64,000 nt of DNA from Nevskia sp. (GTDB taxonomy: Bacteria > Pseudomonadota > Gammaproteobacteria > Nevskiales > Nevskiaceae), in the NCBI RefSeq assembly GCF_021732705.1, contig NZ_JAKFUM010000003.1:1-64000 (forward strand). Reading direction: 5' to 3'. A model generated the notes under the pieces. That model was not told the origin of the DNA. It saw only the letters and a program-made list of their open reading frames with translations, and ran no database searches. Shown here piece after piece: positions 17,588 through 24,732 of this stretch. Both the position numbers and the translations under genes were made by a program. How positions within the stretch are numbered: position 1 is the first letter of the stretch; every line of letters starts with the position of its first letter.

Positions 17588-17639
17588 GACATTTCCGTGA
17601 CAATCACGCCCCGCGCCATGGTGTCGCGCGGCTGCGCTT

Positions 17640-17706
17640 TTGACCCTGCCGGAAGGCGCGTGCTAAAAGCCCGAAGCCGTCATTAAATCAATGACATCGC
17701 GTCATT
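17640..17706 (+). promoter_or_regulatory. Promoter and operator of the actin-like gene
   Basis: TTGACC (17640-17645) and CTAAAA (17663-17668) are spaced 17 bp, a good sigma-70 arrangement. Just downstream is an exact dyad GTCATT-AAATC-AATGAC (17679-17695) and a third half-site GTCATT at 17701-17706. The dyad would sit at about +4 to +20, an operator-like place. AGGAAA before ATG 17724 follows. Confidence 0.55.
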
Positions 17707-17723
17707 CTTCGACAGGAAACCCC

Positions 17724-18734
17724 ATGCGCATCCTCGCCGCCGACATCGGTTTCGGCTACACCAAGGCCACCGACGGCCGCCAGACCCAGGTGTTCAAGAG
17801 CATCGTCGGCGAAGCCAATCCGGTGCAGTTCGCCGAAGCGCTGCTGCCGGTGCAGGCGGCCTCGCCGCGGCACTTCGTGATCAACGGCGAGGATCTGTAT
17901 GTCGGTGAACTGGCGGAAACCCAGAGCCGCGGCCGCGGCACGTCGCTCGATCCGACGCAGTTCATCGCGCAGTACGCGCGCACGCTCGGGCTCGCGGCGC
18001 TGGCCCCGTTCGCCGAGCACGGCGACCCGATCCGCCTGGTCACCGGGCTGCCGATCAGCTTCTTCCGCAAGCACAAGGACGCGCTGACCACGGTGCTGCA
18101 GAACCGCCACGCGATCACCGTCGTCCACGGCAATGGCGAGCGCGAGGACAAGACGCTGTACATCGAGAAGGTGCGGGTCATTCCGCAGCCGTTCGGCAGC
18201 CTGTTCAACCTGATGCTGAACGAGCAGGGCAAGGCGATCCACCAGCGCTTCGTCACCGAGAAGATCGGCATCATCGACATCGGCTTCCGCACCGCGGATT
18301 TCGCCGTGGCCGACAAGACCAAGTACTCCGAACGCGGCTCGCTGAGCACCGATTCCGGCATGAGCGTGGCGTACCACGCGATCGCCAACGTGCTGCACGA
18401 GAAGAGCGGCACGCAGATCGAGCTGTACCGCCTGCATGACGCCATCACCCGCGGCACGATCAAGATTCGCGGCCAGCGGTTCGACATCACCGGCCTCGTG
18501 AACCAGGCCTTCGGCCAGCTGGCCACGCGCATCGCCGCCGAAGCGAACCGGCTGTGGGCGGACGACTGGGACATCGACTGCATCGTGCTGACCGGCGGCG
18601 GCGGCGCCACACTCGCCGCACAGCTGACCCCGCTGATTCAGGGCGAGGTGCTGCCGCTGCCGGCGGAGCAGGACGCGCGCTTCAACAATGTTGCCGGCTA
18701 CCTCAAGTACGGCGCGAATCTCTGGTCGGCCTAA
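17724..18734 (+). CDS. ParM/StbA-like bacterial actin homologue, orphan
   Basis: This 336-residue protein is an actin-fold ATPase of the ParM/Alp group, which forms filaments that segregate DNA in plasmids. Phosphate-1 loop ADIGFGYTK (about 5-13), phosphate-2 IIDIGFRTADF (about 183-193) and adenosine motif LTGGGGATL (about 288-296) are visible. ATG 17724 has AGGAAA upstream and puts the phosphate-1 loop at the N-terminus as in the family; the earlier ATG 17691 is unlikely. No parR-like small DNA-binding gene follows: the next gene is a convergent DNA glycosylase. Function in this chromosomal-looking setting is unknown. Confidence 0.85.
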   Translation: MRILAADIGFGYTKATDGRQTQVFKSIVGEANPVQFAEALLPVQAASPRHFVINGEDLYVGELAETQSRGRGTSLDPTQFIAQYARTLGLAALAPFAEHGDPIRLVTGLPISFFRKHKDALTTVLQNRHAITVVHGNGEREDKTLYIEKVRVIPQPFGSLFNLMLNEQGKAIHQRFVTEKIGIIDIGFRTADFAVADKTKYSERGSLSTDSGMSVAYHAIANVLHEKSGTQIELYRLHDAITRGTIKIRGQRFDITGLVNQAFGQLATRIAAEANRLWADDWDIDCIVLTGGGGATLAAQLTPLIQGEVLPLPAEQDARFNNVAGYLKYGANLWSA

Positions 18735-18770
18735 GCGCCGCAAAGTGACGCCGGCCCCGAACCCCGCGCG

Positions 18771-19406
18771 TCAGTCCCAGCCGGCCATGTCGCCGTCGAT
18801 CACGCGCCACAGGTACCAGCTGCCGACGGAGCGATAGGGCGCCCAGTTCGCGGTGATCGCGCGGGTGGCGTCGTCGTCGAGTTTTTCGCCGCCGTGGTGC
18901 AGGCGGTTCAGGCCGTTGCGCAGGCCGACGTCGCCCATCGCGAAGATGTCGAGCCGGTCGAGCGCGAAGATCAGGAACATTTCCGCGGTCCAGCGGCCGA
19001 TGCCGGGCAGCGCGTCGAGCGCTTCGATCGCCGCTTCGTCGTCCATCTTCTTGAGCCGGGCGAAGTCCAGCGTGCCGCTTTCGGCGGCGTCCGCCAGCGC
19101 CCGCAGCCACGTGGCCTTGGCGTTCGACAGCCCGCAGGCGCGCAACTGCGCATGCTCGGCGGCGGTGAAATGGGCCGGTTCGAAGCGCTTGCCGGCTCCG
19201 GTCGCCGCGGCCACGCGGGCCTGGATGGTGTCGGCCGCCTTCGCCGACAACTGCTGGCTGATGATCGAATTGCACAGCACGTGGAACGGGTCGCGCCGCG
19301 TGCGGCCGAGCGTGCACGGGCCGTACGTGTCGATCAGTCGGGCCATGCGGGCATCGCGGGCACGCAGATGCGCCTCGGCGGCGCGCAGGGTGTCGGGCTT
19401 GATCAT
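18771..19406 (-). CDS. DNA-3-methyladenine glycosylase II-like (HhH-GPD)
   Basis: This 211-residue base-excision repair glycosylase of the AlkA/MagIII type removes alkylated bases. The helix-hairpin-helix LDALPGIGRWTAEMFLIFAL and the catalytic Asp in IFAMGDVG are present. An N-terminal segment (HVLCNSIISQQLSAKAADTI) matches the conserved glycosylase helix. No C-terminal Fe-S Cys cluster is present, as expected for AlkA-type enzymes. ATG 19406 is preferred to a frame start at 19490 because homology begins there. It is divergent from the VWA gene, 82 bp away. Confidence 0.87.
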   Translation of the reverse strand: MIKPDTLRAAEAHLRARDARMARLIDTYGPCTLGRTRRDPFHVLCNSIISQQLSAKAADTIQARVAAATGAGKRFEPAHFTAAEHAQLRACGLSNAKATWLRALADAAESGTLDFARLKKMDDEAAIEALDALPGIGRWTAEMFLIFALDRLDIFAMGDVGLRNGLNRLHHGGEKLDDDATRAITANWAPYRSVGSWYLWRVIDGDMAGWD

Positions 19407-19488
19407 CGGGCGTCGGCAGGCGGAATGGCGGCATCGTTCGCAGGCACAGTCGCTAGAATGCCCGAACCGATCTTGCCGACCCGAACCC

Positions 19489-20676
19489 ATGCTTTTCGGA
19501 TTCTTCCTGACCCTGCGCGCCGCCGGCCTGAAGCCCGGGCTTGGCGAATTCCTGACCCTGCTCGAAGCGCTGAAGCAGAAGGTCGTGATCTACAGCCTCG
19601 ATGACTTCTACCTGCTGGCGCGGATGACGCTGGTCAAGGACGAGTCGCACTACGACCGCTACGACCGGGCGTTCGCGGCCTACTTCAAGGGCGTGGAATC
19701 GGTGTTCGATGCCTTCGGCGGCAAGATTCCGGACGAATGGCTGCGGCGCGAGATGGAAAAGCTGCTGTCGGACGAGGAGAAGGCCAAGGTCCAGTCGCTC
19801 GGCGGCTTCGAGAAGCTGATGGAAACGCTGCGCCAGCGGCTGGAAGAGCAGCAGGAGCGTCATCAGGGCGGCAACAAGTGGATCGGCACCGGCGGCACCA
19901 GCCCGTTCGGCAATTCCGGCTACAACCCGGAAGGCGTGCGCATCGGCGGGCCGGACGGCGGCGGTGGCCAGAAGCGCGCGGTCAAGGTCTGGGAGAAGCG
20001 CGAGTTCAAGAATCTCGACGATCAGGTCGAGCTCGGCACCCGCAACATCAAGGTGGCGCTGCGCAAGCTGCGCAAGTTCGCGCGCCAGGGCGCGCCGGAT
20101 GTCTTCGACATCGACGGCACCATCGATTCCACGGCGCGCAATGCCGGCTGGCTCGACATCAAGATGGTGCCGGAACGCCACAACGCGGTGAAAGTGCTGC
20201 TGTTTCTCGATGTCGGCGGCTCGATGGACCCGCACGTCAAGGTCTGCGAAGAATTGTTTTCGGCGTGCAAGACCGAGTTCAAGCACCTCGAGTACTACTA
20301 TTTCCACAATTTCGTCTACGAGAGCGTGTGGAAGGACAACCGCCGCCGGCACGGCGAGCGCATTCCGCTGTTCGACGTGATCCGCAAGTACACGCCGGAC
20401 TACAAGCTGATCTTCGTCGGCGACGCGACGATGAGCCCGTACGAAATCCTTTATCCGGGCGGCAGTGTCGAGCACTGGAACGAGGAAGCGGGCGCGGTCT
20501 GGTTCAAGCGCCTGACCGATGCCTTCCCGCGCACGGTCTGGCTGAATCCGGAGCACGAGGATCGCTGGTCGTACACGCCATCGATCGCCGCTGCCCAGGA
20601 GCTGATCGGCGAAGACCGCATGTTTTCGCTGACGCTGCAGGGGCTCGACAAGGCGATCAAGCGCCTGAGTCACTGA
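19489..20676 (+). CDS. VWA-domain protein, CoxE-like (COG3825)
   Basis: This 395-residue cytoplasmic protein has an N-terminal alpha-helical part (MLFGFFLTLRAAGLKPGLGEFLTLLEAL), a Gly-rich linker (SPFGNSGYNPEGVRIGG) and a C-terminal von Willebrand A domain with a MIDAS-like DVGGSM (about residues 240-245). CoxE/COG3825 proteins usually work with a MoxR-type AAA+ ATPase as metallo-enzyme maturation chaperones. No MoxR gene is present in this window, so the partner must be elsewhere. The family is common in Proteobacteria but its client is unknown. Confidence 0.85.
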   Translation: MLFGFFLTLRAAGLKPGLGEFLTLLEALKQKVVIYSLDDFYLLARMTLVKDESHYDRYDRAFAAYFKGVESVFDAFGGKIPDEWLRREMEKLLSDEEKAKVQSLGGFEKLMETLRQRLEEQQERHQGGNKWIGTGGTSPFGNSGYNPEGVRIGGPDGGGGQKRAVKVWEKREFKNLDDQVELGTRNIKVALRKLRKFARQGAPDVFDIDGTIDSTARNAGWLDIKMVPERHNAVKVLLFLDVGGSMDPHVKVCEELFSACKTEFKHLEYYYFHNFVYESVWKDNRRRHGERIPLFDVIRKYTPDYKLIFVGDATMSPYEILYPGGSVEHWNEEAGAVWFKRLTDAFPRTVWLNPEHEDRWSYTPSIAAAQELIGEDRMFSLTLQGLDKAIKRLSH

Positions 20677-20718
20677 TCTGCAGCCACTCCCTGAAGATTT
20701 CGACCGAAAATTCAATTC

Positions 20719-20748
20719 TTCCGGTGGTCCCGCCTCGCCGCTTATAGT
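20719..20748 (+). promoter_or_regulatory. Possible promoter of the MAPEG gene
   Basis: TTCCGG (20719-20724) and TATAGT (20743-20748) are spaced 18 bp in an AT-richer patch upstream of the MAPEG gene. The -10 is good and the -35 weak. Confidence 0.35.
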
Positions 20749-20798
20749 CACGGCACCGCTGCGGAGCGGATCACCATCACCCAAAGGGAGACCCTGAC

Positions 20799-21209
20799 AT
20801 GCATCACGCGACCTACGCCCTGCTGTTGTTCGCCGGCTGGACCTTTCTGCTGGTGCTGGCCGTCTTCACCTGGCGCGGCATCGCGCTGCTGACCGGTACC
20901 AAGATCACGTCGTGGCCGCGCGGCACGAAGAATCCGAATGATCCGGGCATCGTCCTGCGCATTGCCGACGCGCACGCCAACTGCCTCGAGAACCTGCCGA
21001 TCTTCGCGGTGCTGGTGCTGTCGGCCGAGGCGCTGGGTCAGGCCGCGACGGTGACCGATCCGATCGCGAAGTACGTGCTGTGGGCGCGTCTGGCGCAGAG
21101 CACGGTGCACATCATCGGCGTCAACACGCCGCTGGTGCTGGCCCGTGCGACGTTCTGGGCGATCCAGCTGGTCTGCTTCGGCATCATGTTCGCAGGCCTC
21201 GTGCTTTGA
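20799..21209 (+). CDS. MAPEG family membrane protein
   Basis: This 136-residue protein has four predicted transmembrane helices and the MAPEG pattern, with RIADAHANCLENLPIFAVLVL as the conserved helix-2 segment. MAPEG proteins are trimeric membrane enzymes related to glutathione transferases; bacterial members act in detoxification or are uncharacterised. GGGAG precedes ATG 20799. The stop overlaps a TTG start for the following SanA-like gene, so the pair is likely translated together. A second MAPEG gene is at 51017-51397. Confidence 0.88.
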   Translation: MHHATYALLLFAGWTFLLVLAVFTWRGIALLTGTKITSWPRGTKNPNDPGIVLRIADAHANCLENLPIFAVLVLSAEALGQAATVTDPIAKYVLWARLAQSTVHIIGVNTPLVLARATFWAIQLVCFGIMFAGLVL

Positions 21210-21889
21210 AATTGCGGCGCGCCTCCCGCCGACGCCTGCGCCGCGCCCTGTCCTGGGTGGCGGTGCTGGTGATCGGCCTTGTCGCGCTGATCAACAACTG
21301 GGTCGTCAACAATTCCGAGAGCTACGTCTATTCGAACTGGTCGCTGCTGCCGGACAACGAGGTCGGCCTCGTGCTCGGCACCAGCCCGTTCGCGCGGAAC
21401 GGCAAGCCGAATCCGCAGTTCTACGGCCGCATCGAAGCGGCCGTGCAGCTGTACCAGCTCGGCAAGATCAAGCAGATCATCGTCAGCGGCGCCAATCCGG
21501 ATTCGACCTACAACGAGCCACGCCAGATGTGGCGCGAGCTGACCAAGGCCGGCATTCCGTCGCAGGCGATCACGATGGATTTCGCCGGCGTCCGCACCTT
21601 CGATTCGATCAGCCGGGCGAAGGACGTTTTCAACCTCGACCGCGTCACCGTGATCACGCAGGAATACCACGCCTACCGCGCGGTGTTCATCGCCAAGAAG
21701 CTGAAGATCCGGGTGGCCGGCTACGCCGCGCCGAGCGACAGCATCAGCGTTCTCAGCCGCACCTACTGGCGCGAGGTGTTCGCGCGGGTCAAGGCGGTGC
21801 TCGACATCTACGTGCTGTCGACCGAGCCGAAATTCCTCGGCACGCCGGAGCAGGTGATCATCGCGCCGGAGCAGGGCCCGCCGCCGTGA
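21206..21889 (+). CDS. SanA/YdcF-like DUF218 envelope protein
   Basis: This protein of about 227 residues has an N-terminal Arg-rich segment and one transmembrane anchor (ALSWVAVLVIGLVALINNWVV), then a DUF218 domain facing the periplasm. EVGLVLGTSPFARNG, QIIVSGANPDSTYNEP and VTVITQEYHAYRAVFIAKKL match SanA, which in E. coli supports envelope barrier function and vancomycin exclusion at high temperature. The start is probably TTG 21206 (TTGA overlap with the MAPEG stop) or TTG 21212; no ATG lies near the membrane anchor. Confidence 0.83.
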   Translation: MKLRRASRRRLRRALSWVAVLVIGLVALINNWVVNNSESYVYSNWSLLPDNEVGLVLGTSPFARNGKPNPQFYGRIEAAVQLYQLGKIKQIIVSGANPDSTYNEPRQMWRELTKAGIPSQAITMDFAGVRTFDSISRAKDVFNLDRVTVITQEYHAYRAVFIAKKLKIRVAGYAAPSDSISVLSRTYWREVFARVKAVLDIYVLSTEPKFLGTPEQVIIAPEQGPPP

Positions 21890-21986
21890 TCGCGGGCCTC
21901 ACCTGACGTCCGGCGGCCTGCTGCCAAGGTCGGCGAGAGCCGCCGCCGACTTGCAAGATCGGAAAGATTGGTGCAGATTTCTTTCC

Positions 21987-22427
21987 ATGGAAATGCGTGA
22001 GAAAAACCCGGATCCGTTTTCCAGCCGTCGCCAAGCTGGCGCGGCCGCCGCGGCGGGTGCCGCCGCCGACGGCAATCCGGACGCCGCCACGGTGCTGTCG
22101 AAAGCCGTGGTTCGCTGCGCCGAGCGTCTGGAACTGTCGCAGGCGCAACTGGCGCGGGCGCTGGGCCTGAGCCCGGCCACGGCGTCGCGCCTCGCTGCCG
22201 GCAGCTGGACGCTGGCGCCGGATTCCAAGCCCTGGGAACTCGCGGCGCTGCTGGTGCGGGTGTACCGCTCGCTCGACGCGATCACCGGCGGCAAGCTCGA
22301 CGCGATGCGCGCCTGGCTGCATTCCGGCAACACCGCGCTCGGCGGCGAGCCGGCCAAGCTGCTCGGCAGCGTCGAAGGCCTGATCCATGTCCTCCATTAC
22401 TTGGACGCCTCGCGCTCTCGAATCTGA
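21987..22427 (+). CDS. Antitoxin of a Xre/MbcA/ParS type (DUF2384), partner of RES toxin
   Basis: This protein of about 146 residues has an N-terminal low-complexity Ala-rich stretch, a Xre-like helix-turn-helix (LELSQAQLARALGLSPATASRLAAGSW written in part) and a C-terminal DUF2384 domain (AWLHSGNTALGGEPAKLL), the part that blocks the toxin active site in Res-Xre systems. It overlaps the RES gene by 41 bp. The start is uncertain: ATG 21987 or ATG 21993. Such antitoxins usually repress their own promoter. Confidence 0.9.
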   Translation: MEMREKNPDPFSSRRQAGAAAAAGAAADGNPDAATVLSKAVVRCAERLELSQAQLARALGLSPATASRLAAGSWTLAPDSKPWELAALLVRVYRSLDAITGGKLDAMRAWLHSGNTALGGEPAKLLGSVEGLIHVLHYLDASRSRI

Positions 22428-23115
22428 GTCCCGCCCGCTGACGCTGGCCTTGTGGCGAGCCGTGGAGGCCCAGCACATCGTCGCGACGCGCGCGCTGGTC
22501 GACTCCACCGCCGAGCAGGAACTGCTCGAAGCGCTGCTCGAAGCGCACAAGCCGGCGATCCCGGCCGATTGCGTCACGCTCGACTATCTGCTGTTCACGC
22601 CGTTCCGCTATCCGCCGAGCCCGTACGGCTCGCGCTTCCGCGAAGCCGGCGACCGCGGCGTCTGGTACGGCGCCGAAACCGTGCAGGCCGCCTGTGCCGA
22701 AGTCGGCTACTGGCGCTGCCGCTTCGTCGCCGACAGTGCCGGCCTGCAGACACTCGACGGCGTGGCGCACACCGTGTTCCGCGCCAGCGCCAGCGGCGAC
22801 GGCATCGATCTCGGCATCGCACCGTTCGACGCCGATACCGCGATCTGGATGGACCCGGACGACTACCGCGGCTGTCGCCAACTCGCCCGCGCCGCCCGCG
22901 AGGCCGAGCTGCGACTGATCCGCTATCGCTCGGTGCGCGATCCGGAACACGCCGCCTGCGCTGCCGTGCTCGATTGCCGCGCCTTCGGCAGCGCGCGGAG
23001 CGTCACCGTGCGCCAGACTTGGTTCCTCAGCGCCGATGCCCGCCGCGCCTCGTGGGTGCGCGCCGGCAGCCGGCCGTCGCGGCCGGAAGCGCTGGAGTTC
23101 GACTACCCGGGCTGA
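22387..23115 (+). CDS. RES-domain toxin (NAD+ phosphorylase family)
   Basis: This 242-residue protein is a RES family toxin, members of which degrade NAD+ by phosphorolysis or hydrolysis. The Arg of LWRAVEAQH, the Tyr and Glu in GVWYGAETVQAACAEVGYW and the Ser-containing C-terminal half are consistent with the R-Y-E catalytic set. It is longer than many RES toxins, with an insertion between the motifs. ATG 22387 lies inside the antitoxin gene, the common toxin-antitoxin overlap. Its 3' end overlaps the convergent glpD end by 13 bp. Confidence 0.9.
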   Translation: MSSITWTPRALESESRPLTLALWRAVEAQHIVATRALVDSTAEQELLEALLEAHKPAIPADCVTLDYLLFTPFRYPPSPYGSRFREAGDRGVWYGAETVQAACAEVGYWRCRFVADSAGLQTLDGVAHTVFRASASGDGIDLGIAPFDADTAIWMDPDDYRGCRQLARAAREAELRLIRYRSVRDPEHAACAAVLDCRAFGSARSVTVRQTWFLSADARRASWVRAGSRPSRPEALEFDYPG

Positions 23116-24704
23116 GGCGCGGTCGGCTCGGTGGCGACGCCGTGCGGCGGCGCCTGAGCGGCCGTCATCAGCGCGGCCACGGCTTCGCGCCAGCCCGGCT
23201 CGTCGCGCACGAGCAGGCTCAGCGGCAGGCGGCGACGCACCACGTCGTCCACGGTGCGGGCCATCTCGTCGCGCACCGCGAGCACCACTTCGGCCGCGAG
23301 AAACGGCGTTTCCGGGTGCAGGCGGCGGCCCCAGGCCGGGTTTTCGTCGATCAGCGCCTCGATCCGCGAGAGGCCGGTGCCGTGGCGCAAGGTCAGCGAG
23401 CGGGCGATCGCCGCGTGAATGCCGCGGCGCGCGAGCCCCGCGATCGCTTCGACCTGCCAGCCGGTGAAGTCGCCGAGCTCGCGGACCTCGTGCGGTGCGC
23501 CGGGCAGCGGCGTCGATTCGGTGCGTGACGCCACCGCCGGCCGACCGAGCGAGGCCAGCACCCGGTCGACCAGTTCGATCGCATCGCAGCGCGCGGTCGT
23601 GTACTTGCCGCCGAGCGACCAGATCAGCCCCGGCTGCGGTTCCAGCACGGCGAACTCGCGGCTGACGGCGGACAGGCTGCTCGCGTCCTCGGCCTGCAGG
23701 GTGCGCACGCCGGCGAAGCGGCCGATGACGTGGTCCGGCGTCCAGCGCAAGCCCGGCATCAGCGCGTTGACGGCATCGAGCAGGTAGCGCGTCTCGTCGG
23801 CCGTGACCACGGCTTCCGCGACATCCAGCACCGAGGATTCGGTGGTGCCGACCAGCGTCCGGTCGTTCCACGGGATGACGAAGAACACGCGGCCGTCCTC
23901 CGGCGCCGTCAGCAGGAACGCGTCTTCCAGATTCGGGATCGCCGGCAGCACCAAGTGCACGCCCTTGACCAGCTTGACCGCCGGCGGCGTCGCGCCCGGC
24001 AGCCGGTGTGCCCACGGACCGGCGGCGTTGACCACGCAGCCCGCGCGCCGCTCGAAGGTGTCGCCGGTTTCGGTGTCGCGCAGCACCGCGCCGACGCAGC
24101 GCTCGCCGTCGAACAGCAGGCGTTCGGCGGCGACCGCGTTGGCGCAGACGGCCCCGGCCGCCTGCGCCGCGGCGACCACGAACAAGGTCATCCGAGCGTC
24201 GTCCTCCTGACAGTCGCCATAGCGCAGGCCGCCGCGCAGCCCGCTCTGTTCGAGGTAGGGATGGGCGGCCAGCAGCCTGGTCCGCGAGAACGACTTGAAG
24301 CGCGGTACCGGCTGCTTGCCGGTGGCGAGGAAGTCGTACAGGGTCAGCCCGGCCAGCAGCTGCAGGCGGCCGACGCGGGCGCCCTTCCACACCGGCACCA
24401 CGAAGTTCAGCGGCCGCACCAGGTGCGGGGCGACCTTCGACAGCACGCGACGCTCGGCCAGCGCGTGGCGCACCAGTGCGAACTCGTAGTGCTCCAGATA
24501 GCGCAGGCCGCCGTGGATCAGCTTGCTGGACGACTGCGACGTGCCGGAGCCCCAGTCGGTCTTCTCGACCAGCGCCACCTTCAGGCCGCGCTGCGCGGCG
24601 TCGAACGCGGTCCACGCGCCGTAGATGCCGCCGCCGATCACCAGCACATCGAACGGCTGCGCACGCAGGGCTTCGAGATTGCGGATCAGCGGAAAGGCGT
24701 TCAT
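23103..24704 (-). CDS. glpD: Aerobic glycerol-3-phosphate dehydrogenase
   Basis: This 533-residue FAD enzyme oxidises glycerol 3-phosphate to dihydroxyacetone phosphate and feeds electrons to quinone at the inner membrane. The FAD-binding VIGGGIYGAWTAFDAAQRG is at the N-terminus. WGSGTSQSSSKLIHGGLRYLE is the GlpD signature and SLGGKYTTAR is the C-terminal FAD-contact motif. ATG 24704 is chosen because homology starts there; the longer frame lies in the next gene. It follows the FadE-like gene by 28 bp. No glpF, glpK or glpR is nearby, so it may serve lipid breakdown. Confidence 0.9.
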   Translation of the reverse strand: MNAFPLIRNLEALRAQPFDVLVIGGGIYGAWTAFDAAQRGLKVALVEKTDWGSGTSQSSSKLIHGGLRYLEHYEFALVRHALAERRVLSKVAPHLVRPLNFVVPVWKGARVGRLQLLAGLTLYDFLATGKQPVPRFKSFSRTRLLAAHPYLEQSGLRGGLRYGDCQEDDARMTLFVVAAAQAAGAVCANAVAAERLLFDGERCVGAVLRDTETGDTFERRAGCVVNAAGPWAHRLPGATPPAVKLVKGVHLVLPAIPNLEDAFLLTAPEDGRVFFVIPWNDRTLVGTTESSVLDVAEAVVTADETRYLLDAVNALMPGLRWTPDHVIGRFAGVRTLQAEDASSLSAVSREFAVLEPQPGLIWSLGGKYTTARCDAIELVDRVLASLGRPAVASRTESTPLPGAPHEVRELGDFTGWQVEAIAGLARRGIHAAIARSLTLRHGTGLSRIEALIDENPAWGRRLHPETPFLAAEVVLAVRDEMARTVDDVVRRRLPLSLLVRDEPGWREAVAALMTAAQAPPHGVATEPTAPQPG

Positions 24705-24732
24705 CGGGCGACAGGTGACTTCAGCAAGGAAT

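Noticed and set aside
17588-17723. Pho box for the alkaline phosphatase
   Set aside because: The TCAT-type elements are arranged as an inverted pair and a distant third, not as the direct 11-bp repeat of a Pho box.
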